Source: Candidatus Avimonoglobus intestinipullorum (GTDB lineage: Bacteria > Bacillota > Clostridia > UBA1381). Taken from it: a stretch of DNA of 9,946 nucleotides. The position numbers and the translations under genes were made by a program. The notes below the pieces were generated by a model. The model was not told the DNA's origin. It did not search any database and saw nothing but the letters and a program-made list of their open reading frames with translations. Positions within the stretch are counted from its first letter, which is position 1. Each line of letters starts with the position of its first letter. The stretch lies in assembly GCA_018714645.1 (NCBI GenBank), contig DVND01000079.1:1-9946 (forward strand), given 5' to 3'. This document shows, one piece after another, positions 1 through 9,836 of this stretch.

Positions 1-31
1 GGAAGGGCAAGCACATCATGCTTGCCCTTCC
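1..31 (-). terminator. Perfect hairpin, likely (bidirectional) intrinsic terminator after the DnaD-domain gene
   Basis: GGAAGGGCAAGCA (1-13) and TGCTTGCCCTTCC (19-31) form a perfect 13-bp GC-rich stem with a 5-base loop. It starts 15 bases past the stop codon of the minus-strand DnaD-domain gene. On the plus strand the stem is followed by GC and four T, so it could also end a plus-strand gene coming from the left. The minus-strand U-tract, if present, lies outside the window. The role is inferred from shape and position. Confidence 0.7.
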
Positions 32-46
32 GCTTTTATGTACATC

Positions 47-1003
47 TCACTCGTGATTCATCCGTTTGCGGGCGAGCCGCTCCAGTTCCTCATGGTCCAG
101 CCCGTTCCCAAAAGAGTCCGGCGCGCCGGCATTCTTTGCCCGGAAGGCGCGGTTATCCTCCTCCGCCTGCAGGACGGTCTTAATCCCCTGCTTCTGCCAC
201 CGTTCAATAATCTTATCCATATACGGGAACGACAGCTTCGCCGTCTGCATCACGCAATACTCATACGCCAGCGCCACCATCTCCTCGCTCATGCCGCAAA
301 CGTCGCGCCATTTCATCAAATACTGCTCCTCGCTCTGGCTCAAGGGGCGATCCTTAATGCCCAGTATTTTTTTCAGGCCGTACAGATAGCCCGATTTCTT
401 CTGCTCATCCTCAAAAAAGCAATTTACCTGCTCCAGCTCCCGGATGCCCATTTCGCTCCAGGTGACCGCCACTTTTTCGATATATTTCATGTTGGTCTTG
501 CCCTTGGACACGCAGTATTCCAGCAGCATCAGCACCACCTCGGGTGAAAATCCAAGCTTATCATAAAACCAGTACAGCGTTTCCGCGTCCTGCGAGGAGA
601 TGGGCTTGCCCAAAATGTTCTGGGCGAACTGCATCATGTCCGATAGGCTGCTGTCCTCAGAAATGGCCTTCGCCACCGCGCCCATCGCATACGGCTTCTC
701 CGCGGGCTTTTCCGGCTCCCCGGCGGCCTGCGCCGGCTGCGTCCCGTCCCCAAATTCGATGACCCCGTCCCGCTCCCGCAAAATACCCGCATTTTTCCAG
801 TACTCCAGCGCCTGCATCACATCGCTCTCCAGCAGGTTCAGCTGCTTCGCGATATAGCTGGTCTCCACATTTTTCCCCTCAAACGCCAGATTCAGCGCAT
901 ACAGGTAAACCTTTACAAACGTCCCGTTTGCTTCCCGCATATGATGCTCGATAAAATAGGAAGAAACGGGCACATACTCATGCTTCAATACAAACTGCGG
1001 CAT
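47..1003 (-). CDS. DnaD-domain replication initiation / helicase-loading protein
   Basis: This 318-residue soluble protein belongs to the DnaD/DnaB family of Gram-positive primosome proteins, which bind DNA and help bring the replicative helicase to origins or restart sites. A winged-helix-like region covers roughly residues 26-86. A Pro/Ala/Glu-rich linker (about 88-106) follows, then two DnaD-type helical repeats (about 118-190 and 206-275). Each repeat ends in the family's Y-x7-W signature: YIEKVAVTW at 174-182 and YMDKIIERW at 261-269. The tail is charged. The frame stays open 29 codons further upstream, but the ATG at 1003 is chosen because GGAGGGG lies 6 bases before it and the family's N-terminal sequence begins there. 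The gene is divergent from rpoB. In many Clostridia such a gene is followed by a DnaC-like ATPase gene; here a hairpin follows and the next gene is out of view. The exact ortholog (DnaD versus DnaB-like) is uncertain. Confidence 0.9.
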   Translation of the reverse strand: MPQFVLKHEYVPVSSYFIEHHMREANGTFVKVYLYALNLAFEGKNVETSYIAKQLNLLESDVMQALEYWKNAGILRERDGVIEFGDGTQPAQAAGEPEKPAEKPYAMGAVAKAISEDSSLSDMMQFAQNILGKPISSQDAETLYWFYDKLGFSPEVVLMLLEYCVSKGKTNMKYIEKVAVTWSEMGIRELEQVNCFFEDEQKKSGYLYGLKKILGIKDRPLSQSEEQYLMKWRDVCGMSEEMVALAYEYCVMQTAKLSFPYMDKIIERWQKQGIKTVLQAEEDNRAFRAKNAGAPDSFGNGLDHEELERLARKRMNHE

Positions 1004-1029
1004 AAACTCCCCTCCAATTGGCCTGCTCC

Positions 1030-1048
1030 AAAAAAAATTCAAAAAAAA
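1030..1048 (+). promoter_or_regulatory. Two phased A-tracts, UP-element-like, upstream of the rpoB promoter
   Basis: Eight A (1030-1037) and eight A (1041-1048) are separated by TTC, so their centres are 11 bases apart, close to one helical turn. They end 13 bases upstream of the TTGACA box at 1062, about -49 to -67 from the expected start. That is near where A/T-rich UP elements contact the alpha-subunit C-terminal domains, and phased A-tracts bend DNA. Function is inferred. On the minus strand the same bases would be U-tracts in the leader of the DnaD-domain gene. Confidence 0.45.
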
Positions 1049-1061
1049 TCCAATATGCCCC

Positions 1062-1090
1062 TTGACATATTGAAAATTGCGTGATATCAT
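1062..1090 (+). promoter_or_regulatory. rpoB promoter P1, sigma-A type with extended -10
   Basis: TTGACA (1062-1067) is a perfect -35 box. A 17-base spacer leads to TATCAT (1085-1090), five of six matches to the -10 consensus, preceded by TGA, which gives the extended -10 motif TGn. Transcription would start near 1097, giving a leader of about 139 bases before the rpoB ATG. It is the best promoter match in the intergenic region. Confidence 0.8.
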
Positions 1091-1105
1091 AGAATATTGT
1101 ATAAT
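1077..1105 (+). promoter_or_regulatory. Possible second rpoB promoter P2, overlapping P1
   Basis: TATAAT (1100-1105) is a perfect -10 box. At 17 bases it has TTGCGT (1077-1082) as a -35 candidate, which matches only the first three positions well. It is offset 15 bases from P1, so the two could not be occupied together. It may instead simply be AT-rich DNA around the P1 start site. Confidence 0.35.
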
Positions 1106-1149
1106 GGTATTATTATGGGCATAGTATCCGCTATGATATTCATGGCGCT

Positions 1150-1178
1150 ATTATAACATAAGTTTTGATAAAAATCAA
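1150..1178 (-). promoter_or_regulatory. Predicted promoter of the DnaD-domain gene
   Basis: Read on the minus strand, TTGATT (1178-1173) is followed after 17 bases by a perfect TATAAT (1155-1150). Transcription would start near 1143 and give a leader of about 140 bases. No better minus-strand promoter is visible between here and the start codon at 1003. This promoter lies downstream of the rpoB promoter in the direction of rpoB transcription, so the two promoters face each other. Confidence 0.55.
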
Positions 1179-1181
1179 GTG

Positions 1182-1217
1182 TTTTTTATGAAATGCCATA
1201 ATTCTTACCATAAAAAA
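1182..1217 (+). repeat. Nine-base perfect inverted repeat in the rpoB leader next to the ribosome binding site
   Basis: TTTTTTATG (1182-1190) and CATAAAAAA (1209-1217) are exact reverse complements separated by 18 bases. The 3' arm ends 4 bases before the rpoB Shine-Dalgarno sequence. A competing shorter pairing, TTATG (1186-1190) with CATAA (1197-1201), is also possible. The stem is mostly A-U, so it is weak, and any effect on translation is conjecture. Confidence 0.4.
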
Positions 1218-1235
1218 TGACGAGGTGATAATTGA

Positions 1236-4200
1236 ATGGTGCATGAGGTACAATTGGGCAAAAACACCAGACTGAGTTATTCTAAAATCAATGAGGTTTT
1301 AGAAATGCCGAATCTGATCGAGGTGCAGAAAAATTCATACAAGTGGTTCCTGGACGAGGGCCTGCGCGAAGTATTTCACGACATCTCCCCCATCACAGAC
1401 CACTCCGGCCACCTGGTGCTGGAATTTTTCGACTATAAGCTGGACTACAATTCCAAGTATTCCGTCGAGGAATGCAAGGAGCGCGACGCGAAGTATGCGG
1501 CGCCGCTGCGGGTCAGCGTCCGCCTGATCAATACGGAAACCGGCGAAATCAAGGAGCAGGAAATCTTCATGGGCGATTTCCCGCTGATGACCGAACAGGG
1601 CACGTTCATCATCAACGGCGCGGAACGCGTCATCGTCAGCCAGCTGGTGCGCTCTCCCGGTATCTACTACGGCTTCGAGCGCGACAAGACCGGCAAACCC
1701 CTCTACAATTCCACCGTAATCCCCTACCGGGGCGCATGGCTGGAATATGAAACCGATTCCAACGACATTTTTTCCGTCCGCATCGACCGGACCAGGAAGC
1801 TTCCTGTCACCATTTTAATCCGCGCCATGGGCGTTGAGACAAACGGGCAAATCGAGGAATTGTTCGGGGAAGACCCGCGCTTTTCCGCGACCTTTGAAAA
1901 AGACCCCACCACCAACCGCGATGAGGCGCTCCTGGAAATCTATAAACGCCTGCGCCCGGGTGAGCCGCTCAACGTGGAAAACGCGGAATCCCTGATTATG
2001 AATATGTTCTTCGACCCGAAGCGGTATGACCTGGCGCGGGTCGGACGGTATAAATTCGATAAAAAGCTGGGCATCGCCGCACGGATCAAAGGCAAAACCG
2101 TGGCGGATGACGTCGTCAGCCCCATCACAGGCGAAATCCTGGCCCAGGCAGGCGATGCGCTGAGCGCAGAAATGGCGGAAGCCATCGAGCGCGCCGGTGT
2201 AAACAAGCTGGACCTGCTGGTAGAAGAACGGCGCGTGCGCGTGTTCTCCAACGACATGGTGTACCTGTCTGAATACATGGACATGGATTTGAAGGAATTC
2301 CACATCCAAAAGGTGCGCCGCTCCGTGTTGGAGGACATCCTGGCAAAAGCGGAAAACGACGAGGCCGCAAAAAAGATGGTCTACGACCGCATCGACGAAT
2401 TGAGCCCGAAACACATCACCATTGACGATATGATGGCCTCCATCAATTACGTGCTGAACCTGGCCAACGGCGTCGGCGCGCTGGATGACATCGACCATCT
2501 GGGCAACCGCCGCCTGCGCTGCGTGGGCGAGCTGCTTCAAAACCAGTTCCGCATCGGGCTGGCGCGCATGGAGCGCGTTGTGCGCGAACGCATGACCATC
2601 CAGGATATGGAAATCATCACGCCCCAAACGCTGATTAATATCCGTCCGATCATTGCCACAATCAATGAATTTTTCGGGTCCTCCCAGCTGTCCCAGTTCA
2701 TGGACCAGCCCAACCCGCTGGCAGAGCTGCGGCATAAACGGAGAATCTCCGCATTGGGCCCCGGCGGCCTTTCCAGAGAGCGGGCGGGCTTTGAGGTACG
2801 CGACGTGCACTACTCCCACTATGGGCGCATGTGCCCCATCGAGACGCCGGAAGGCCCGAACATCGGCCTGATCACATCCCTGGCCACTTTTGCGCGCGTC
2901 AACGAATACGGCTTTATAGAGGCGCCTTACCGCAAGGTGGACAAGGCCACCGGCTGCGTCACAGATGAAATTGTCTATATGACCGCCGACATGGAGGACG
3001 AATATATCATCGCCCAGGCAAATGAGCCGCTGGATGAAAACGGGCGGTTTATGGATAAAAAGGTTTCCGCCCGCTACAGGGATGAAATTTTGGAAGTCCC
3101 CGGCTCTGAAATCGACTACATGGACGTTTCGCCCCGGCAGCTGGTTTCCGTCGTAACCGCGTGTATCCCCTTCCTGGAAAACGACGACGCGAACCGCGCG
3201 CTGATGGGCTCCAACATGCAGTGCCAGGCAGTGCCGCTGCTGACCACCGACTCGCCGATCATCGGGACGGGCATGGAATACAAGGTCGCCCGGGATTCCG
3301 GCTCCGCCGTGCTTTCCAAAGAAGCGGGCGTCGTGGAAAAGGTTTCCGCGGATGAAATCATCATCAAGGGCGACGGCACCGGTGTGAAGCACCGCCATAA
3401 GCTCATCAAGTTCGCGCGCTCCAACCAGTCCACTTGTATCAACCAGCGCCCGATCGTCAAGGTCGGCGAGCACGTGGAACAGGGCGATATCATCGCGGAC
3501 GGCCCCGCCATGGACAACGGCGAACTGGCGCTGGGCAAAAACATCCTGATCGGGTTCATGACCTGGGAGGGGTATAACTATGAGGACGCGGTCCTCATCA
3601 GCGAAGAATTGGTAAAACACGATGTGTTCACATCCATTCACATCGAAGAATATGAATGCGAGGCCCGGGATACGAAGCTGGGGCCTGAGGAAATCACCCG
3701 GGATATCCCCAACGTATCCGAGGATGCATTGAAAGATCTGGACGACCAGGGGGTCATCCGCATCGGCGCGGAGGTGCGCGCCGGGGACATCCTGGTGGGT
3801 AAGGTGACGCCGAAAGGCGAAACGGAGCTCACCGCCGAAGAGCGGCTGCTGCGCGCCATCTTCGGGGAAAAGGCGCGCGAAGTGCGCGATACCTCCCTGC
3901 GCGTCCCCCACGGGGAAAACGGCATCATTGTGGACGTGAAAAAGTTCACCCGGGAAAACGGGGACGAATTGTCTCCGGGCGTGAACCAGGTTGTCCGCTG
4001 CTACATTGCACAAAAGCGGAAAATCTCCGTCGGCGATAAAATGGCGGGCCGCCACGGGAATAAGGGCGTTGTCTCCCGCGTACTGCCGCAGGAGGATATG
4101 CCGTTCCTGGAGGACGGCACGCCGTTGCAAATCGTATTGAACCCGTTGGGCGTCCCGTCCCGTATGAACATCGGGCAGGTACTGGAAATGCACTTAGGAT

Positions 4201-4988
4201 ACGCCTATCGGAAATTGGGCGACCAGCTGGGAAAAGCGATCAAAATCGCGACGCCGGTGTTTGACGGCGCGCAGGATGAGGATTTGAAGGAAGCCTTTGA
4301 AAAGGCAGGGCTGCGGCCTGATTTCAAATCCATCGTCTATGACGGACGCACCGGCGACCAGTTTGACAATCCGGTTACCGTCGGCATCATGTACTATCTG
4401 AAGCTTGACCACCTGGTAGACGATAAAATCCACGCCCGTTCCACCGGCCCGTACTCCCTCGTCACCCAGCAGCCGCTGGGCGGTAAAGCCCAGTTCGGCG
4501 GGCAGCGGTTCGGCGAGATGGAAGTCTGGGCGCTGGAGGCATACGGCGCGGCGTACACGCTGCAGGAAATCCTGACGGTAAAATCCGATGACATTGTGGG
4601 CCGCGTGAAAACATACGAAGCCATTGTCAAGGGCGAAAACATCCCGAAATCGGGTATCCCCGAATCCTTCAAGGTTTTGGTGAAGGAGCTGCAGTCGCTG
4701 GCACTGGATATCCGGATTTTGAACCACAATATGGAGGAAATCGATTTGGACGCGTCGCTGGATGACGACGATAACGATTATGTAGAAAAAGACGATATTC
4801 TATCAGCAATGGAAGACCGCGACGGTGTTGCGTCGCAGCTGGAAGACCTCCCCGACGACATGCTCCTGGACGACATGGATGGCGAGGACGACCTGGAGGA
4901 TTTGGACGAGGATTTATCCTTTATAGACGACGAAGAGGAAGAGGCCGAAGCAGAGGACAGCAACATCATCACAATGGATGATTTTTAA
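1236..4988 (+). CDS. rpoB: DNA-directed RNA polymerase subunit beta
   Basis: The 1250-residue beta subunit of the core RNA polymerase (alpha2-beta-beta'-omega), which with beta' forms the active site for RNA synthesis. The fork and rifampicin region is clear: QLSQFMDQ starts at residue 484 and HKRRISALGPGG at 500. It is followed by CPIETPEGPNIG (533-544), the nucleotide-binding GDKMAGRHGNKG (933-944) and the C-terminal QQPLGGKAQFGG with GEMEVWALEAYGA (about 1078-1105). The usual rifampicin-contact residues are wild type: D490, H500 and S505, equivalent to E. coli D516, H526 and S531. Residues 1170-1250 form an extra tail in which I count 39 Asp/Glu in 81. The ATG has GAGGTGAT 6-7 bases upstream. 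rpoC follows after 33 bases. The gene is normally preceded by rplJ-rplL; here it has its own promoter and a divergent replication gene instead. Confidence 0.99.
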   Translation: MVHEVQLGKNTRLSYSKINEVLEMPNLIEVQKNSYKWFLDEGLREVFHDISPITDHSGHLVLEFFDYKLDYNSKYSVEECKERDAKYAAPLRVSVRLINTETGEIKEQEIFMGDFPLMTEQGTFIINGAERVIVSQLVRSPGIYYGFERDKTGKPLYNSTVIPYRGAWLEYETDSNDIFSVRIDRTRKLPVTILIRAMGVETNGQIEELFGEDPRFSATFEKDPTTNRDEALLEIYKRLRPGEPLNVENAESLIMNMFFDPKRYDLARVGRYKFDKKLGIAARIKGKTVADDVVSPITGEILAQAGDALSAEMAEAIERAGVNKLDLLVEERRVRVFSNDMVYLSEYMDMDLKEFHIQKVRRSVLEDILAKAENDEAAKKMVYDRIDELSPKHITIDDMMASINYVLNLANGVGALDDIDHLGNRRLRCVGELLQNQFRIGLARMERVVRERMTIQDMEIITPQTLINIRPIIATINEFFGSSQLSQFMDQPNPLAELRHKRRISALGPGGLSRERAGFEVRDVHYSHYGRMCPIETPEGPNIGLITSLATFARVNEYGFIEAPYRKVDKATGCVTDEIVYMTADMEDEYIIAQANEPLDENGRFMDKKVSARYRDEILEVPGSEIDYMDVSPRQLVSVVTACIPFLENDDANRALMGSNMQCQAVPLLTTDSPIIGTGMEYKVARDSGSAVLSKEAGVVEKVSADEIIIKGDGTGVKHRHKLIKFARSNQSTCINQRPIVKVGEHVEQGDIIADGPAMDNGELALGKNILIGFMTWEGYNYEDAVLISEELVKHDVFTSIHIEEYECEARDTKLGPEEITRDIPNVSEDALKDLDDQGVIRIGAEVRAGDILVGKVTPKGETELTAEERLLRAIFGEKAREVRDTSLRVPHGENGIIVDVKKFTRENGDELSPGVNQVVRCYIAQKRKISVGDKMAGRHGNKGVVSRVLPQEDMPFLEDGTPLQIVLNPLGVPSRMNIGQVLEMHLGYAYRKLGDQLGKAIKIATPVFDGAQDEDLKEAFEKAGLRPDFKSIVYDGRTGDQFDNPVTVGIMYYLKLDHLVDDKIHARSTGPYSLVTQQPLGGKAQFGGQRFGEMEVWALEAYGAAYTLQEILTVKSDDIVGRVKTYEAIVKGENIPKSGIPESFKVLVKELQSLALDIRILNHNMEEIDLDASLDDDDNDYVEKDDILSAMEDRDGVASQLEDLPDDMLLDDMDGEDDLEDLDEDLSFIDDEEEEAEAEDSNIITMDDF

Positions 4989-5021
4989 ACACTGCGAGAA
5001 TAGGATGTTTGGAGGTTTTTC

Positions 5022-8546
<3,525 letters not shown>

Positions 8547-8579
8547 AAAATAAAGGGACAGTGTTTCATTGAAATGAAG

Positions 8580-8599
8580 TGCCCCCCAAAGTTTAGACA
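8580..8599. repeat. Terminal inverted repeat of the IS, orfB end (IRR)
   Basis: TGCCCCCCAAAGTTTAGACA matches the inverted copy at the other end in 17 of 20 positions. This is the right end by the usual convention, with orfA placed at the left end. It begins 33 bases after the rpoC stop codon. Confidence 0.9.
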
Positions 8600-8609
8600 A
8601 AATTAAATA

Positions 8610-9452
8610 TTAACTTGCTTGTGAATGAGTTCGGTATTGTACCGGACTCATTCCTTTTAGTTTCATAGAAATTCTTTCATTGTTGTAGTAGTCAATATAT
8701 CTTTTTAATTCATCAATGAAAGCGGTAACACTTTCAAACTTTTCACCATAAAACATTTCAACCTTTAATCTGCCGAAGAAGTTTTCCATTGCTCCGTTAT
8801 CCATACAGTTTCCTTTTCTGGACATGCTTTGTATGATGTTATGTTCTTTAAGTAATCGTTGATATTCCACGTGTTGGTATTGCCAGCCTTGATCAGAGTG
8901 AAACAAAGGTCTTGCATCGGCAGGAAGTTTATTGAATAAACCATCAAGCATTTCTCTGATTTGCCACAGATTTGGACTTGACGAAATGGAATATGATACA
9001 ATTTCACGATTGTATAAATCCATTACTGGGGATAAATACACTTTGTCATCACACACTTTAAATTCAGTTACATCAGTTGTAAGTTTTTCAAATGGTTTTG
9101 ATGCATAAAAATCTCTTCTAAGTAGATTATCCGCAATTTTACCAATTTCACCTTTGTATGAATGATATTTGTCATTTTTACGTTGCTTTCCTTTAATGTT
9201 AAGTTCGTTCATCAATTTTAATACAGTTTTATGGTTGATTGTATATCCTTTTTGTTTTAGTACAGATAAAATTCTACGATAACCGTATCTTCCTCTGTTT
9301 TGATTGAATATGTCAAGTATTTCGTCTTTAACTTCTTTGTATTTATCTACATCTTTTGATTTTAGATAATAGTAAAAAGTACTTCTTGCCATGCCGGACA
9401 ATTTCAGCAAATTTTTTAGCGGATATCTTTGCCTTAATTCAGCGATAATCAA
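8610..9452 (-). CDS. IS3-family transposase OrfB (DDE integrase-like domain)
   Basis: This 280-residue frame encodes the catalytic half of the transposase. An HTH_21-like segment containing GRYGYRRI (about 54-61) precedes an rve-type DDE domain. The catalytic triad is D127 in TTDVTEF, D187 in HSDQG and E223 in MENFFGRLK, with 35 residues between the second Asp and the Glu, the DD(35)E spacing of IS3 elements. The C-terminus ends with the family's GMSPVQYR segment. The first codon of the frame, at 9452, is TTG and has no good ribosome binding site. It overlaps the orfA stop as TTGA and lies in the -1 frame, so OrfB is most likely made as an OrfAB fusion by ribosomal frameshifting rather than as a separate protein. 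The frame shows no damage. Confidence 0.95.
   Translation of the reverse strand: MIIAELRQRYPLKNLLKLSGMARSTFYYYLKSKDVDKYKEVKDEILDIFNQNRGRYGYRRILSVLKQKGYTINHKTVLKLMNELNIKGKQRKNDKYHSYKGEIGKIADNLLRRDFYASKPFEKLTTDVTEFKVCDDKVYLSPVMDLYNREIVSYSISSSPNLWQIREMLDGLFNKLPADARPLFHSDQGWQYQHVEYQRLLKEHNIIQSMSRKGNCMDNGAMENFFGRLKVEMFYGEKFESVTAFIDELKRYIDYYNNERISMKLKGMSPVQYRTHSQAS
8623..8653 (+). terminator. Strong hairpin inside the orfB end, possible terminator for read-through from rpoC
   Basis: GAATGAGTTCGGTA (8623-8636) pairs with TACCGGACTCATTC (8640-8653) across a 3-base loop; 13 of 14 pairs are Watson-Crick and one is G-U. On the plus strand, CTTTTAG follows, a short T-run. No other terminator is visible after rpoC. 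The same bases encode the conserved last part of OrfB, so the hairpin may be a by-product of coding sequence. The terminator role is inferred. Confidence 0.4.
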
Positions 9453-9829
9453 CGCTTTTTGCCGTTCTTTCGCTCTTCCGCAAGAACTAAGGCACTCAGT
9501 TTTTTTAAGTAGTCTATCTCCATTTTAAGATACTGATTTTCTGCAATTAAATTTTCTTCAACTGTTTTATCAAGTTTAGGGGGACGACCTTTTCTTGTTC
9601 CGCTTGCTTTACAAGCTCTGCCCCGTCTTTCTTTCATCAGACCTTCGGCTCCTTCTTCTAAGAATATGTGTTCCCATCGTTTAAGCGTATTTACGACGCT
9701 GCCGCTTGTACCTAATTCGTATTTCCGTGCAGTTTCTCTATACCCCAGATGTTGTTCTCGCATATCCATTATAACACTAATTTTAAATTCTGCATTATAA
9801 TTTCTATTTTTTCTTCCTATTTTCCCCAT
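9449..9829 (-). CDS. IS3-family transposase OrfA (helix-turn-helix DNA-binding protein)
   Basis: This 126-residue basic protein is the DNA-binding part of the IS transposase and binds the element's ends. A helix-turn-helix lies at about residues 13-52. A basic linker with GRPPKLDK (81-88) follows, then a leucine-zipper-like coiled coil with L94, L101 and L108 in heptad register, used for multimerisation in the family. It ends with YLKKLSAL, typical of the IS150 group. It is shorter than IS150 InsJ, which has a second helix-turn-helix. The ATG at 9829 is chosen over an upstream in-frame TTG at 9847 because GGAGGTG (9845-9839) sits 9 bases before the ATG. It ends in TGA overlapping the start of orfB. 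Confidence 0.93.
   Translation of the reverse strand: MGKIGRKNRNYNAEFKISVIMDMREQHLGYRETARKYELGTSGSVVNTLKRWEHIFLEEGAEGLMKERRGRACKASGTRKGRPPKLDKTVEENLIAENQYLKMEIDYLKKLSALVLAEERKNGKKR
9455..9460 (-). other. Probable programmed -1 frameshift site joining orfA and orfB
   Basis: On the minus strand the end of orfA reads AAA AAG CGT TGA. Slippage back by one base on the A-run gives AAG followed by GCG TTG ATT ATC, which leads straight into orfB. The fused protein would be about 406 residues and read NGKKALIIAEL across the joint, as is typical of IS3-family OrfAB transposases. The slippery sequence has five A and G rather than the common six A and G. I see no strong downstream stem-loop. Confidence 0.7.
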
Positions 9830-9836
9830 AAAAATA

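Noticed and set aside
1004..1090. Upstream extension of the DnaD-domain protein by 29 residues
   Set aside because: The extension would run through the A-tracts and the rpoB -35 box, and the internal ATG at 1003 has an excellent GGAGGGG site.
1165..1187. Terminator or attenuator: TTGAT and ATCAA followed by GTG and six T
   Set aside because: The stem is only five pairs, mostly A-U, and would be too weak to stop transcription.
1165..1192. Third plus-strand promoter, TTGATA with TATGAA at 16 bases
   Set aside because: Both boxes are poor compared with the promoter at 1062-1090 and the region is simply AT-rich.
1815..4193. 792-codon open frame on the minus strand inside rpoB
   Set aside because: It lies wholly antisense to a highly conserved gene, is rich in His, Asp, Val and Phe as expected from reversed GC-rich codons, and has no recognisable domain. 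It is a shadow frame.
8565..8578. TTCATT-GA-AATGAA palindrome after rpoC as its terminator
   Set aside because: Six A-U-rich pairs with a two-base loop and no T-run; not a credible terminator.
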